A stretch of DNA of 64,000 nt from NCBI RefSeq assembly GCF_013283195.1, contig NZ_JABEKT010000004.1, forward strand, positions 456,452 to 520,451. The letters are read 5' to 3'. Positions 1-9,224 of this stretch are shown piece after piece. The notes under the pieces were generated by a model. The model worked only from the letters and a program-made list of their open reading frames with translations. It was not told the origin of the DNA and made no database searches. The stretch comes from Ensifer adhaerens (GTDB lineage Bacteria > Pseudomonadota > Alphaproteobacteria > Rhizobiales > Rhizobiaceae). A program made the translations under genes and the position numbers. Every line of letters starts with the position of its first letter. Position 1 is the stretch's first letter.

Positions 1-28
1 GAATTTCAGCGCAAAGGGTTAGTATTCA

Positions 29-997
29 ATGGCTACTGGTCTCATCGCCCTGCTCGACGATATCGCGGCCATCGCCAAAATGGCGGCTGCCTCGCTCGAC
101 GACGTCGCCGCGCAGACGGCAAAGGCTGGCGCCAAGGCGGCGGGAGTGGTCATCGACGACGCAGCCGTGACGCCGCGCTACGTGGTCGGCTTGACGCCTG
201 AACGCGAACTTCCGATCATCGGTCGCATTGCGCTCGGTTCGCTCAAGAACAAGCTCCTGTTCCTTTTGCCCGGCGCGCTGCTGCTCGGCTATTTCGCTCC
301 CTGGGCGATCACCCCCTTGCTGATGCTGGGCGGCGTTTATCTGTGCTACGAGGGTGCCGAGAAGCTCTATGGGGTCTTCTTTCCGCACGCGGCACACGAA
401 CACGAAAATGCCGTGCTCGGGCACAAGACCGACCCGGTCGCGCTTGAGAACGAGAAGGTCGCCGGCGCCGTGCGCACCGATTTCATCCTGTCGGCCGAGA
501 TCATGGCGCTGACGCTGTCAACTGTCGCCGATGCCAGCATCTACATGCAGGGCGCCGTGCTTGCGGCAGTCGGCATCGCCATCACGCTGGCCGTCTATGG
601 CGTCGTCGGCCTGATCGTCAAAGCCGACGATGCGGGCGTCGCGCTGGCCAAAACTTCAGTTTCGGCGCTGCGCGCCATCGGCCGCGGCCTGGTCGTCGGC
701 ATGCCGGTCTTTCTGAAGTTTCTCGCGGCAGTCGGCACTGCCGCAATGCTTTGGGTCGGGGGCAGCATTCTCGTCCATGGCCTTGCCCAGATGGGATATG
801 CCGGCCCGGAACACACCATCCACGACATTTCCGAAGTCGTGACCCACGCGGTGGCTGTCGCCCCGGGCCTTGTCGGCTGGATCGCCACATCGGCGCAACA
901 GGCACTGCTTGCAATCGTCGTCGGCGCCGTGACCATTGCCGTCATGGGCAACATCGTCGGCCCGATCTGGAGCCGCCTGAGACCCGCAAGCCACTGA
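29..997 (+). CDS. DUF808 (YedI-like) inner-membrane protein
   Basis: A 322-residue polytopic membrane protein of the DUF808/YedI family, whose molecular role is not established. The N-terminus (about residues 1-50) is an Ala/Asp-rich stretch with the family's typical 'LIALLDDIAAI' opening. Hydrophobic segments follow at roughly 75-105, 165-195, 220-250 and 285-312. Length matches the family (about 300-330). The ATG at 29 has a purine-rich AAAGGG about 10 nt upstream. It stands alone, converging on the L,D-transpeptidase gene with a hairpin between them. Family assignment is confident; function is unknown. Confidence 0.9.
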   Translation: MATGLIALLDDIAAIAKMAAASLDDVAAQTAKAGAKAAGVVIDDAAVTPRYVVGLTPERELPIIGRIALGSLKNKLLFLLPGALLLGYFAPWAITPLLMLGGVYLCYEGAEKLYGVFFPHAAHEHENAVLGHKTDPVALENEKVAGAVRTDFILSAEIMALTLSTVADASIYMQGAVLAAVGIAITLAVYGVVGLIVKADDAGVALAKTSVSALRAIGRGLVVGMPVFLKFLAAVGTAAMLWVGGSILVHGLAQMGYAGPEHTIHDISEVVTHAVAVAPGLVGWIATSAQQALLAIVVGAVTIAVMGNIVGPIWSRLRPASH

Positions 998-1023
998 TCG
1001 CGCCGGGTGCCCGCACGTCCAAA

Positions 1024-1046
1024 CTCTGGCCCCGAATGGGCCAGAG
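1024..1046. terminator. Bidirectional hairpin between convergent genes
   Basis: A perfect 9-bp stem (CTCTGGCCC / GGGCCAGAG) with a 5-nt loop lies between the ends of the DUF808 gene and the convergent L,D-transpeptidase gene. There is no long T run, so termination efficiency is uncertain. Confidence 0.6.
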
Positions 1047-1096
1047 ACGGTTAAGTTAGCCGGACGGTAGACCGTCGCTGGCACGCCAAGCCCAAA

Positions 1097-1858
1097 TCAG
1101 CTCGTGGCGAGATGCGCCTTCGACGGATCCGGGATGACGACGATCGGGCTGCCGTCGCGGACCTGATCGTGCAGATAGACCACATCCTGGTTGAGCATGC
1201 GGATGCAGCCGGACGAGACGGCCTTGCCGATCGAGCGCGCCTCGGGACTGCCATGGATGCGGTAAAGCGTGTCCTTGCCGTCCTTGTGGATATAGAGCGC
1301 CCGCGCGCCGAGCGGGTTTTTCAGGCCAGGCCCCATGCCGCCGTTCTTGATGCTGTAGGGTTCGAGCTTCGGCTGCCGCGCCACCATTTCGTCGGGCGGC
1401 GTCCAGCGCGGCCATTTCCGTTTGTAGGCGACCACCGCCCGCCCGGACCAGGCGAAGCCCTCGCGGCCGACGCCGATGCCATAGCGCATGGCGCGCTGGC
1501 CAGGCAGCACGTGATAGAGGTACTTCGCCGGCGTATCGACGATGATCGTGCCCGGGCGCTCCTGCGTCGGGTAGTCGACCTCCTGGCGCCAGAACTTCGG
1601 ATCCACCTCGGAAATATTCACCTCCGGAATGGGAAACGGCTCGTTCGGCATTGCATAATACATCGGCGGCACGGCGCCCTGTGGCAGCGGTGGCGTCTCG
1701 ACCACCACTGGCTTCGGTGTCGGGCGCGCCGTTGCTGCGCAGCCGGACAAAAGCATGGCGGTTGCGCCGACGAAAAGGCTGCGGCGCGTCAGCGTGCCGC
1801 CGAGACTCATATGGGTTGTCGCTGACGGCAATGGGTTCGGCTGGTCTTTATCGGACAT
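1097..1858 (-). CDS. L,D-transpeptidase (YkuD family) lipoprotein
   Basis: A 253-residue periplasmic cell-wall enzyme that should form 3-3 or lipoprotein crosslinks in peptidoglycan. The N-terminus has a twin-arginine-like signal (TRRSLFVGA) followed by a lipobox, LSGC, near residue 40, so it is probably a lipoprotein. The YkuD catalytic signature is visible near the C-terminus: HGSPEARSIG, then SSGCIRM with the nucleophile Cys. This 250-residue form with a short linker is common in Rhizobiales, which have many YkuD paralogues. The start is uncertain: an internal Met at 1810 sits just before the signal peptide. It diverges from the two-component pair at 1968. Confidence 0.9.
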   Translation of the reverse strand: MSDKDQPNPLPSATTHMSLGGTLTRRSLFVGATAMLLSGCAATARPTPKPVVVETPPLPQGAVPPMYYAMPNEPFPIPEVNISEVDPKFWRQEVDYPTQERPGTIIVDTPAKYLYHVLPGQRAMRYGIGVGREGFAWSGRAVVAYKRKWPRWTPPDEMVARQPKLEPYSIKNGGMGPGLKNPLGARALYIHKDGKDTLYRIHGSPEARSIGKAVSSGCIRMLNQDVVYLHDQVRDGSPIVVIPDPSKAHLATS

Positions 1859-1967
1859 TCATCGACTCGAAGGGGTTGTTACGATGACCCCAAAGGAATG
1901 CGCTACCTTAAGGCTGCCTTAAGGGACGTGTTAAACAACCGCGGTCGATTGCACGTGGAGATCTTGA

Positions 1968-2630
1968 GTGCGGGTACTGATTGTCGAAGACGATGACATC
2001 TTGCGGGATGGGCTGAAGGTTGGGCTGGCCCTTGCCGGCTTTACCACCGATGCCGTCGCCACCCGGGAGAGCGCCGATGCGGCGCTGGCCGCCGGCAGCT
2101 TCGACGCCGTCGTGCTCGATCTCATGCTGCCGGATGGTTCCGGCACAGACGTCTTGAAAAAACTGCGCGACGCGCGCGACGATACCCCGGTGCTGTTGCT
2201 GACGGCCCGCGACACGGTCGCCGATCGCGTCAGCGGACTCGACATGGGCGCTGACGATTATCTCGGCAAACCCTTCGATCTCGATGAAGTGGCCGCACGG
2301 CTGCGCGCTCTTGCCCGCCGCTCCGTCGGCCGCTCGACTGCCCTCATCGAATGGGCGTCGATCCGGCTCGATCCCGCCCGGCAATCGGTGGAAAAGTCCG
2401 GCACGCCGGTCAGGCTTTCGCGTCGGGAATACGCGGTCCTGCAGGCGCTGATGTCGCAGCCAGGCGCGATCTTTTCCAAGACGACGCTGGAGGACAAGCT
2501 CTACGGCTGGCAGGAAGAGGTCGAAAGCAACGCCGTCGAAGTCCATATCCATCACCTGCGCAACAAGCTCGGCCCCGGCCTGATCGAAACCGTCAGGGGC
2601 ATTGGCTACCGTCTCGGCGGCGACAACTGA
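1968..2630 (+). CDS. OmpR-family response regulator (QseB-like)
   Basis: A 220-residue response regulator. The receiver domain (about 1-115) carries the acidic pair EDDD near residue 8, phospho-acceptor Asp51 in LDLMLPDG, and the conserved Lys in the GKPF motif. A winged-helix Trans_reg_C domain follows (about 125-218, ending in the family hallmark VRGIGYRL). The start is a GTG at 1968, supported by GGAG 7 nt upstream; no ATG fits better. The stop overlaps the kinase start by 1 nt (TGATG), so the two are translationally coupled. Architecture is QseB/PmrA-like, but the inducing signal cannot be read from sequence. Confidence 0.93.
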   Translation: MRVLIVEDDDILRDGLKVGLALAGFTTDAVATRESADAALAAGSFDAVVLDLMLPDGSGTDVLKKLRDARDDTPVLLLTARDTVADRVSGLDMGADDYLGKPFDLDEVAARLRALARRSVGRSTALIEWASIRLDPARQSVEKSGTPVRLSRREYAVLQALMSQPGAIFSKTTLEDKLYGWQEEVESNAVEVHIHHLRNKLGPGLIETVRGIGYRLGGDN

Positions 2631-3985
2631 TGCGCTCGATCCGCGCCCGCCTCTTCGTCATCCTGCTCGTCACCACCGGGCTGATGTGGCTTTCGGCCAC
2701 ACTCTGGATCTTCTTCAGCACCCGTGCCGAGGTCGAGCAGGTGCTCGACGCACGGCTGATGGAGGCGGCGAAGATGGTGAGTTCGCTCGTGGTCAACCAG
2801 GAAATCGACCCGGACAGGCCAGCGCAGACCAAGGCGAAGATCCCGGTGCTCGACCACCCGCATTATGACCGGCAGCTTTCCTGCCAGATCTGGTCGCTGG
2901 ACGGGACGCTGATCGGCAAGTCGGAAAGCGCGCCGGAGACGACGCTTTCCGCGCATGCGACCGGGCTTTCAGAGACGGTGATCAATGGCGAGACCTGGCG
3001 GGTCTATGCGGTCGAAAATGCCGAGCTTGGCGTACGCGTTCTGGTCGGGGACAACCTGCGCATCCGCGACAGGCTGGTCAACGACGTGGTCAAAGGCCTG
3101 CTCTTTCCGGCTCTTTTGATCATACCGTTGCTTGCGACACTCATCTGGCTGAGCGTCGGGCGCGGACTGGCGCCGCTTAGAAAACTGGCGGGCGATCTTG
3201 CCGCGCGCGATGCGTCGGACCTGCACCCCATCAACGAAAGCGCGACGCCCAGCGAGATCAGCCCGGTGCTTGGCGCGCTCAACGGTCTCTTCGGCCGCGT
3301 CGCCGGCGCGCGTCAGCGCGAACAGAATTTTATCGCCTTTGCCGCCCATGAACTGAGAACGCCGCTCGCCGGGCTGAAGACGCAGGCACAGGTGGCACTG
3401 GCAAGCAACGATGCCGAGATCCGCGAAAAGGCGCTTGGCCAGATTGTTGCGGGCGTCGACCGTACCGGACGCCTCGTTCGGCAACTGCTCGACATCGCCT
3501 CTGTCGAAGCGTCCGAAACGACGCCGCCCGCGGCCGAGGTCAATGCCGGCGACATGCTAGCCTCGATCCGCAGCGAGCTTCTCGGCCACGCCGGTCGCGC
3601 CGTCACTGTGGTGATCGACCTGGGCCTCTTCGAACTGCGGGCCAGGGTCAATGCGGATCTGCTCCGGCTTGCTGCCCGCAACCTGATGGAAAACGCACTG
3701 CATCATTCACCGGCCGGCGGCACGATCCGTTGCTCGCTGGAAACCGATGAGGGCAACGTGGCGATCGCGATAAATGACGATGGTCCCGGCATCCCGCCGG
3801 AAGAAATGCCCCACGTTACCGAGCGCTTCTTCCGCGGCCGCTTCAAGGCGGCAATCGGCAGCGGCCTCGGCCTCAGCATCGCCGAACTCGCGCTCGACCA
3901 TGCCGGCGCGATGTTGCGATTGCAAAATCGAGCCACAGGCGGGCTATCCGCCATGATCATCCTGCCCAATCGCCTCATCGCATAA
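2630..3985 (+). CDS. Sensor histidine kinase (QseC/TctE-like)
   Basis: A 451-residue membrane histidine kinase partnering the regulator immediately upstream. It has an N-terminal TM helix (about 9-30), a periplasmic 2CSK_N-type sensor region (about 35-155), a second TM (about 158-180), a HAMP segment, and a HisKA domain with phospho-His240 in the H-box AAHELRTPLAG. The HATPase_c domain has N-box NLMENALHHS, D-box DDGPGI and G-box GSGLGLSIAE. The reading frame is open much further upstream, but ATG 2630, overlapping the regulator's stop, gives the correct N-terminal membrane anchor. Confidence 0.92.
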   Translation: MRSIRARLFVILLVTTGLMWLSATLWIFFSTRAEVEQVLDARLMEAAKMVSSLVVNQEIDPDRPAQTKAKIPVLDHPHYDRQLSCQIWSLDGTLIGKSESAPETTLSAHATGLSETVINGETWRVYAVENAELGVRVLVGDNLRIRDRLVNDVVKGLLFPALLIIPLLATLIWLSVGRGLAPLRKLAGDLAARDASDLHPINESATPSEISPVLGALNGLFGRVAGARQREQNFIAFAAHELRTPLAGLKTQAQVALASNDAEIREKALGQIVAGVDRTGRLVRQLLDIASVEASETTPPAAEVNAGDMLASIRSELLGHAGRAVTVVIDLGLFELRARVNADLLRLAARNLMENALHHSPAGGTIRCSLETDEGNVAIAINDDGPGIPPEEMPHVTERFFRGRFKAAIGSGLGLSIAELALDHAGAMLRLQNRATGGLSAMIILPNRLIA

Positions 3986-4197
3986 GTTGATGCGAAGCCG
4001 CGTCATCGGAGCAGCGCGGGACCACCGCCCTCGCGCGGCGCGGCCAGCCGTGCTCAGATGTCTTTATATCCACCCTCTTAACGTGTATCGAAGCCCTACG
4101 ACCGCGGACGGCTTGCCGGGTTCCGGAGCGATACGGTTGCCCGGCATTCGGCTGGCCACCCGGGCGAGGCGGTGCGAAAACTCTGACTTGGCTTCGA

Positions 4198-4977
4198 ATG
4201 ACAGCATCGGCTCGCTACACGGAACTCCACGACCTTGCCGACCATGCGAGCGGGTTCGAAGCCGTCTGGGTTTCGACCAGCGATCGCAACGGGACGTATC
4301 GTGTTCTGCCTGACGGGCGTTGCGACATCGTCCTGCGGTTTGACGCCAGACTGACGCCGATCACGGCAATCACGGTCGTGGTAACCGGACCGACGACGCG
4401 GTTCTACGACGTTGCGCTCGAGCCGGGCATGGGATTTGTCGGTATTCGCATGCGCCCCGGCTTCTTCGAAAGAATTCTCGGCTTCGAGCCAAACGGCCTG
4501 GCCGACGGCAACTTGACTGGAGACGATGCGCTCGCGGCCCTGCCCGATTTCGAAACGCTTTGTGCGCCCGCCCTCGATCGTGACGAATTGGCGGTACGTC
4601 TCGCCGCGTTCGTCCGTCAGCGCAGTCTCTCCAGCGGCCTCGCCCCTGCCCCGATCAGCGCGAGCGTGATCAGCGCATTCCATGCGGCCGGCGGCCGCCT
4701 TCGCGTCGGCGAGGTGGCGGCCATGCATGGTGTCAGCGAGCGCACCGTTCAACGCGTTCTCATCAGGGCGACCGGTCTCAAACCCAAGGCTTTCGCGAGC
4801 ATTCTCCAGTTTCACCGTGCCTTGCGTCTTCTGCGCGACCATCGGCTGAGCCCGGCAGAGGCGGCACTGGAGGCCGGCTATGCGGATCAGGCGCACATGA
4901 ACCGCGTCTTTCGCCGCATGGGCGGCTTCTCGCCGGCCCGCCTTCCCGATGTCACCCTCGTTACGCTCGGTGAGTGA
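4198..4977 (+). CDS. AraC-family transcriptional regulator
   Basis: A 259-residue regulator. The N-terminal half (about 1-150) resembles the DUF6597-type sensor domain found in AraC proteins (motif LPDGRCDIVLRF). The C-terminal half is an AraC DNA-binding domain with two helix-turn-helix motifs: VGEVAAMHGVSERTVQRVL, and a second near residues 215-245 around AALEAGYADQAHMNRVFRRM. It is followed closely by two VOC genes and a DUF1801 gene on the same strand, so it may control them. Its ligand is unknown. Confidence 0.85.
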   Translation: MTASARYTELHDLADHASGFEAVWVSTSDRNGTYRVLPDGRCDIVLRFDARLTPITAITVVVTGPTTRFYDVALEPGMGFVGIRMRPGFFERILGFEPNGLADGNLTGDDALAALPDFETLCAPALDRDELAVRLAAFVRQRSLSSGLAPAPISASVISAFHAAGGRLRVGEVAAMHGVSERTVQRVLIRATGLKPKAFASILQFHRALRLLRDHRLSPAEAALEAGYADQAHMNRVFRRMGGFSPARLPDVTLVTLGE

Positions 4978-5070
4978 TGTCCGATTTGTTCAAGATTGAA
5001 CTCTGGAGAATACCTATCTGATCTTTGGCACGCCCCTTCCGTGGCGGTGCCGTGCATCGAGGGGACAGAT

Positions 5071-5466
5071 ATGACGCCAAGCTTTGGGTACTCGATTGTC
5101 TATGTTGCCGATGTGATGGCGACAGTTTCCTTCTATGAGGCCGCGTTCGGTCTCAAGCGCAAGTTCGTCCACGACGGCAAACTTTATGCCGAGATGGAGA
5201 CCGGCCAGACGACCCTCGCCTTTGCCGGCGAAGCGATGGCCGAGATGAACGGTTTCGCCATCCGCGCCAACCGCAGGACCGATCTGGCGCCGGGGTTCGA
5301 GCTTGCGCTGATCTTCGCTGATCCTCATGACGCGTATCGCAAAGCCGTCGCCGCCGGCGCTAGCCCGGTGAAACCGCCGGAAGAAAAGCCCTGGGGCCAG
5401 ATCGTCGGCTATGTCCGTGACATCAATGGCTGCCTGATCGAGATCGCCTCGGCCGTGCGCTCCTGA
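5071..5466 (+). CDS. VOC-family (glyoxalase/bleomycin-resistance) protein
   Basis: A 131-residue protein with one vicinal-oxygen-chelate unit: two beta-alpha-beta-beta-beta repeats, starting YSIVYVADVMATVSFYEAAFG and ending DINGCLIEIAS. ATG 5071 was chosen because GAGGGG lies 7-8 nt upstream and it gives the canonical VOC N-terminus; the frame remains open a little further upstream. The substrate is unknown. VOC proteins include glyoxalases, dioxygenases and antibiotic-binding proteins, and the sequence does not choose between them. Confidence 0.88.
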   Translation: MTPSFGYSIVYVADVMATVSFYEAAFGLKRKFVHDGKLYAEMETGQTTLAFAGEAMAEMNGFAIRANRRTDLAPGFELALIFADPHDAYRKAVAAGASPVKPPEEKPWGQIVGYVRDINGCLIEIASAVRS

Positions 5467-5520
5467 GCCGTTCCTTGACAACGCAGATGCCTCGGGGATC
5501 TCACTGAATGGAGATATCAA

Positions 5521-5913
5521 ATGCAGCCCATGACCGCCTCGCCCTGCATCACCACCCAGCGGATCGACGAGACAAGAGACTTTTACACGAACTGCCTCGG
5601 CGCGGCGGTTGTCTTTGATTGTGGCTGGTACATCAGCCTTGAATTCGAGGGCGGGCAGTCCTTGCAGTTCATGGAGCCACAGGCGGGACAGGCTTTGTGC
5701 AGCCCTGCTGGCCTGACCTACAATTTTCGAGTTGGTGATGTCGACGCTGATTACGCTGAGATCACCGCATCGGGCGTGGAACCAAGTGCTGCGATCGAGG
5801 ATCATCCGTGGGGCGACCGCGGCTTTGCCATCCAGGATCCGAACGGCATCGCCCTCTACATCTATTCCGACCGGGAGCCGGCACCGGAGTTCAAATCATT
5901 CTTCAAGGTGTGA
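5521..5913 (+). CDS. VOC-family (glyoxalase) protein, second copy
   Basis: A 130-residue VOC-fold protein, clearly diverged from its upstream neighbour. It begins with a phage-like glyoxalase module (CITTQRIDETRDFYTNCLGA) and ends with a metal-ligand-like segment (IQDPNGIALYIY). GGAG sits 7 nt before the ATG. The gene lies 54 nt after the first VOC gene and 10 nt before the DUF1801 gene, so the three probably form one operon. No substrate can be assigned. Confidence 0.88.
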   Translation: MQPMTASPCITTQRIDETRDFYTNCLGAAVVFDCGWYISLEFEGGQSLQFMEPQAGQALCSPAGLTYNFRVGDVDADYAEITASGVEPSAAIEDHPWGDRGFAIQDPNGIALYIYSDREPAPEFKSFFKV

Positions 5914-5923
5914 GGCGGCCACG

Positions 5924-6274
5924 ATGGATAAACGTATCGAAACATTCCTCGTAGACATCCGCGACCGCGGTGAGACCCAGTTCGCAATCGTTTCGCACCT
6001 GCGCGAGATCGTGCTGGCATCCGGCCCTGATATTTCGGAAGAGATCAAATATGGCGGACTGCTATTTTCCGCTGCGCGACCGTTCTGCGGCATCTTTCCC
6101 TACACCGCGCATGTCACTCTCGAATTCAGCGAAGGCGCCGCACTGCCCGACACCCATGGCGTGCTGATGGGTCAAGGCAAGGGACGCCGCCACATCAAGA
6201 TGCAATCCCTGTCCGATATCGCGCAGAAGCATGTCGCCGCCTATGTCGGCATGGCGTTGGGGGCCGCCAGTTGA
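5924..6274 (+). CDS. DUF1801 (YdhG-like) domain protein
   Basis: A 116-residue protein of the DUF1801/YdhG/YjhX type, seen in ISEEIKYGGLLF and the conserved 'GRRHIKMQS' stretch near residue 90. These small proteins often sit beside VOC or AraC-type genes and their biochemical role is unknown. ATG 5924 lies 10 nt after the upstream VOC stop with AGGCGG nearby. It is the last gene of the small operon and converges on a LysR gene. Confidence 0.82.
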   Translation: MDKRIETFLVDIRDRGETQFAIVSHLREIVLASGPDISEEIKYGGLLFSAARPFCGIFPYTAHVTLEFSEGAALPDTHGVLMGQGKGRRHIKMQSLSDIAQKHVAAYVGMALGAAS

Positions 6275-6293
6275 TCGGAACGAATGCGCCTTA

Positions 6294-7253
6294 TCAGCGG
6301 CCTGCAGCGTTCGGCATGCTGACCTTCTCGACATAATAGCGCGGGATGCCTGTGCGCTCGCGATCGCGATAAAAGTCGATGCAGAATTCCACAAAGGCCC
6401 TGAAGCGCTTCGATACGTGCCGGCGCCGCGAATAGATCAGGTTGATCGCCGTCTTCGGCGAGGACCAATCAGGCAGCACCGGCTGCAGCAGTCCTGCCTG
6501 CCGCTCCGTCTCCACGAAGAATTCCGGCAGGTAGGCGATCCCCTCTCCCGCAACGGCGAAATACTTGATCGTCCAGTAGTCGTTGGTTGTGCAGGTCGCC
6601 GTCGGCAGGAGGTCGGTTTCGGCAGCTCCTTCCCGCGTCAGATACCAGGACTGCAGCCGTGTCGGCTGGCGAAAGACGAGGCCGCGGTGGCCGGCGAGCT
6701 CGTCGGGCGTCGATGGCTGGCCGTGCCGCGCAACGTAATCAGCGCTGGCAAACAGGCCGTAGGACGAGACCGAAAGCCGCCGGCTGATATAGTCGACATC
6801 CGACGGCTCACCCCAGTGAAAGATGCCGTCGAGCGCCTGTTCGGTGACATCTGAGAACGGCTGCCGCGAACTCAGGAAGACCACATCGAGATTGACCTGC
6901 GGATATTGCTGCCGAAAGGCATAGAGCAGCTCGGATGTGATCGTCGTGCCGAACTCGCCGGTCGAGCCGACGCGCAACGTGCCCGCCACCTCCTGCCGCA
7001 TCTCGGCCATCGCCGTTGCCGCATCCTCGCAATTCGACTGGATCAGCCTGGCATAGCGCAGGAATTCGGCTCCCGCGTCGGTCACGTGCAACTGATGGCC
7101 CTCGCGCACGAAGAGTTCGATGCCGAACTCGTCCTCCAGTTGGCGGATCTTGTGGCTGAGTGTCGACTTCGGCAGGCGATGCAAGCGCGAAGCCGCTGAA
7201 ATCGAACGGGAATCGGCAACTTTCACGAAGCAGTCGAGAAGCGAGAGGTCCAT
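6294..7253 (-). CDS. LysR-family transcriptional regulator (purine locus)
   Basis: A 319-residue LysR regulator starting MDLSLLDCFVKVADSRS. A winged HTH occupies about residues 1-60 (ISAASRLHRLPKSTLSHKIRQL), followed by a substrate-binding LysR_substrate domain (about 90-295). ATG 7253 is preferred over an in-frame codon 18 residues upstream because it gives the standard LysR N-terminus. It is transcribed divergently from the adenine-deaminase-like gene, with 108 bp between them, the usual arrangement for a LysR regulator of the adjacent operon. A purine or related effector is inferred from context only. Confidence 0.9.
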   Translation of the reverse strand: MDLSLLDCFVKVADSRSISAASRLHRLPKSTLSHKIRQLEDEFGIELFVREGHQLHVTDAGAEFLRYARLIQSNCEDAATAMAEMRQEVAGTLRVGSTGEFGTTITSELLYAFRQQYPQVNLDVVFLSSRQPFSDVTEQALDGIFHWGEPSDVDYISRRLSVSSYGLFASADYVARHGQPSTPDELAGHRGLVFRQPTRLQSWYLTREGAAETDLLPTATCTTNDYWTIKYFAVAGEGIAYLPEFFVETERQAGLLQPVLPDWSSPKTAINLIYSRRRHVSKRFRAFVEFCIDFYRDRERTGIPRYYVEKVSMPNAAGR

Positions 7254-7361
7254 GTTTCGTCCAAAATCTTGGATGATATGTCCGAGAAATACGCCATTTC
7301 GGCCCATTGTACAAACGAAACCAAACTGGGAAACTTCATCGACGCTAAGGGAGTGGTTTCA

Positions 7362-9164
7362 GTGAGCAATATCAGAGAATTCATCCGGGCAGCCTCGGGC
7401 ACCGGCAACAAGGCCACATTGGCGATCCGCGGCGGCCGGCTGGTCAACGTCGTTTCGGAAGAGATCTACCAGGCCGATGTCGCGATCTATGGCGAGCGGA
7501 TCATCGCCGTCGGTGACATCTCCGACTATGTAGGGCCGGACACGAAGATCATCGATGCCACCGGCAAGTACCTGGCACCCGGCATGATCGACGGCCATCT
7601 GCATGTCGAATGCTCGAAGATGTCCTTGACCAGCTTTGCCAAGGCGGTTGTGCCGCTCGGCACCACGTCGATCGTCACCGGCCTCGACCAGATCATCGTC
7701 GTCGGCGGGCCGGCCGCGGCACGCGAATTCCTCGACGAGGCCAGGGAGACGCCGCTGAAAGTGTTCTGGGGCGCTCCGTGCAAGACCCCCTACACCATGC
7801 CGCGCTCGACTGTCGGCCACTATTTCAGCCCGGCCGATCACCAGGCGACGCACCACTGGCCGGAATGCGTCGGCATCTGGGAAACGGTGCGCGAATTCAT
7901 CCAGGAGGAAGACCCCGACGTGCTGGCAGCGCTCGAGCTTGCCGAAAAGAGCCGGCTACCGGTGCTCGGCTGCTGCCCGATGACGCGCGGCGCCCGCCTC
8001 AACGGCTACCAGCAGTCGGGCGTTCGCGCCGACCACGAAAGCTATTCGCCTGAGGAAATGCTGGAGAAGCTCCGGGCCGGGATGCACGTGGTCGTTCGCG
8101 AATCCTCGATCTCCCACTTCCTTTCCGACAATCTGCGCATCGTCACCGAGATGGGCGTCAAGGCGCTGCGCCGCATCAGCTTCTGCACCGACGACGTCGT
8201 TGCCAGCGATATCTTGAAGCGCGGCCATCTCGACAACATGGTCCGCATGGCGATCGCCATGGGCATCTCGCCGATGGCAGCGATCCAGATGGCGACGATC
8301 AACGGGGCCGATGCACTACGTATCGACGACAAGGTCGGCTCGATCTCGCCCGGCCGGGCCGCCGACATCCTGCTCGTCAATGATCTTCGCGAATTCCGGA
8401 TCGACGCCGTCATCGCCAAGGGCGAGGAGGTCGCCCGCGACGGGCGCATGGCCATCGAACTGATGCCGCCGCCGCGCAGCGCCGAATTGCTCACCTCGAT
8501 GAAGGTCGCACCGCTTGAACTCGACGATCTGAAGCTGCGCTACGACGGTGTCGGCGACACTGCCGCAGCCATGGCAATTGCCGTCACCCCGGAAAAGATC
8601 TTCGTGCGCACCCGCCGCGACGTCACCCTGCCGGTGAAAGACGGCTATGTGCTCGCCGATCCAGCACAAGACGTCCAGTATGTCACCGTGGTCGAGCGCT
8701 ACGGCAAGACGAAAAATCGCCCGGTTGCCTTCACCTCCGGCTTCGGACTGCGCGAAGGCGCGATCGCCAGCTCGACCGCACCTGATGACAACAACATCAT
8801 CTGCATCGGCGCCAACCCGGAAGACATGCTGGTCGCCATCAACCACCTCATTGCCAACCACGGTGGCCAGGTGGTGGTCAAGGACGGCAAGGTCCTCTCC
8901 TTCCTGCACCTGCCGATCGGCGGCATCGTATCCGACATCGAACCGTCTGACATGGCGGCGCTGGAGGACGAACTGGATGATGCGGCGCGGGCGCTCGGCT
9001 GCACCCTGCCCTGGCCGTTCATGTACATGTTCGTGCTTCAAATCACCGCGATCCCGGAATATGCCATCACCGATCTCGGGGTCGTCGACTGCGTTCAGTT
9101 GAAAGTCATCTCGCCGCTTCATGGGAACGGTGGCGAGGACGAACGCGCCGCTGCAGCGGAATAA
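7362..9164 (+). CDS. Divergent adenine-deaminase-like amidohydrolase
   Basis: A 600-residue amidohydrolase with the adenine deaminase architecture: N-terminal beta-sandwich, TIM barrel and Adenine_deam_C domain (about 420-590). The first metal motif is present (His79 and His81 in DGHLHVE), as are Glu174, the DHE motif and CTDD. Relative to canonical adenine deaminases, two ligand positions differ: the DPHE motif reads GLDQ (Asp109, Gln110) and the GH(A)P histidine is Cys204. The substrate may therefore not be adenine. GTG 7362 is chosen because AAGGGAG lies 8 nt upstream; an ATG at 7269 in the same frame has weaker context. It precedes an NCS2 permease and a canonical paralogue. Confidence 0.85.
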   Translation: MSNIREFIRAASGTGNKATLAIRGGRLVNVVSEEIYQADVAIYGERIIAVGDISDYVGPDTKIIDATGKYLAPGMIDGHLHVECSKMSLTSFAKAVVPLGTTSIVTGLDQIIVVGGPAAAREFLDEARETPLKVFWGAPCKTPYTMPRSTVGHYFSPADHQATHHWPECVGIWETVREFIQEEDPDVLAALELAEKSRLPVLGCCPMTRGARLNGYQQSGVRADHESYSPEEMLEKLRAGMHVVVRESSISHFLSDNLRIVTEMGVKALRRISFCTDDVVASDILKRGHLDNMVRMAIAMGISPMAAIQMATINGADALRIDDKVGSISPGRAADILLVNDLREFRIDAVIAKGEEVARDGRMAIELMPPPRSAELLTSMKVAPLELDDLKLRYDGVGDTAAAMAIAVTPEKIFVRTRRDVTLPVKDGYVLADPAQDVQYVTVVERYGKTKNRPVAFTSGFGLREGAIASSTAPDDNNIICIGANPEDMLVAINHLIANHGGQVVVKDGKVLSFLHLPIGGIVSDIEPSDMAALEDELDDAARALGCTLPWPFMYMFVLQITAIPEYAITDLGVVDCVQLKVISPLHGNGGEDERAAAAE

Positions 9165-9170
9165 AGCCTT

Positions 9171-9199
9171 GGAAGGGGTCGGCATCGCCGGCCCCTTCC
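9171..9199 (+). terminator. Strong hairpin after deaminase-like gene
   Basis: A 13-bp stem (one G-T pair) with a 3-nt ATC loop starts 7 nt after the deaminase-like stop and ends 25 nt before the permease ATG. There is no T run. It could be a terminator, a partial terminator, or a processing signal that lowers permease expression. Confidence 0.6.
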
Positions 9200-9224
9200 T
9201 CACTTCAAAAAAAAGGGGAACACA

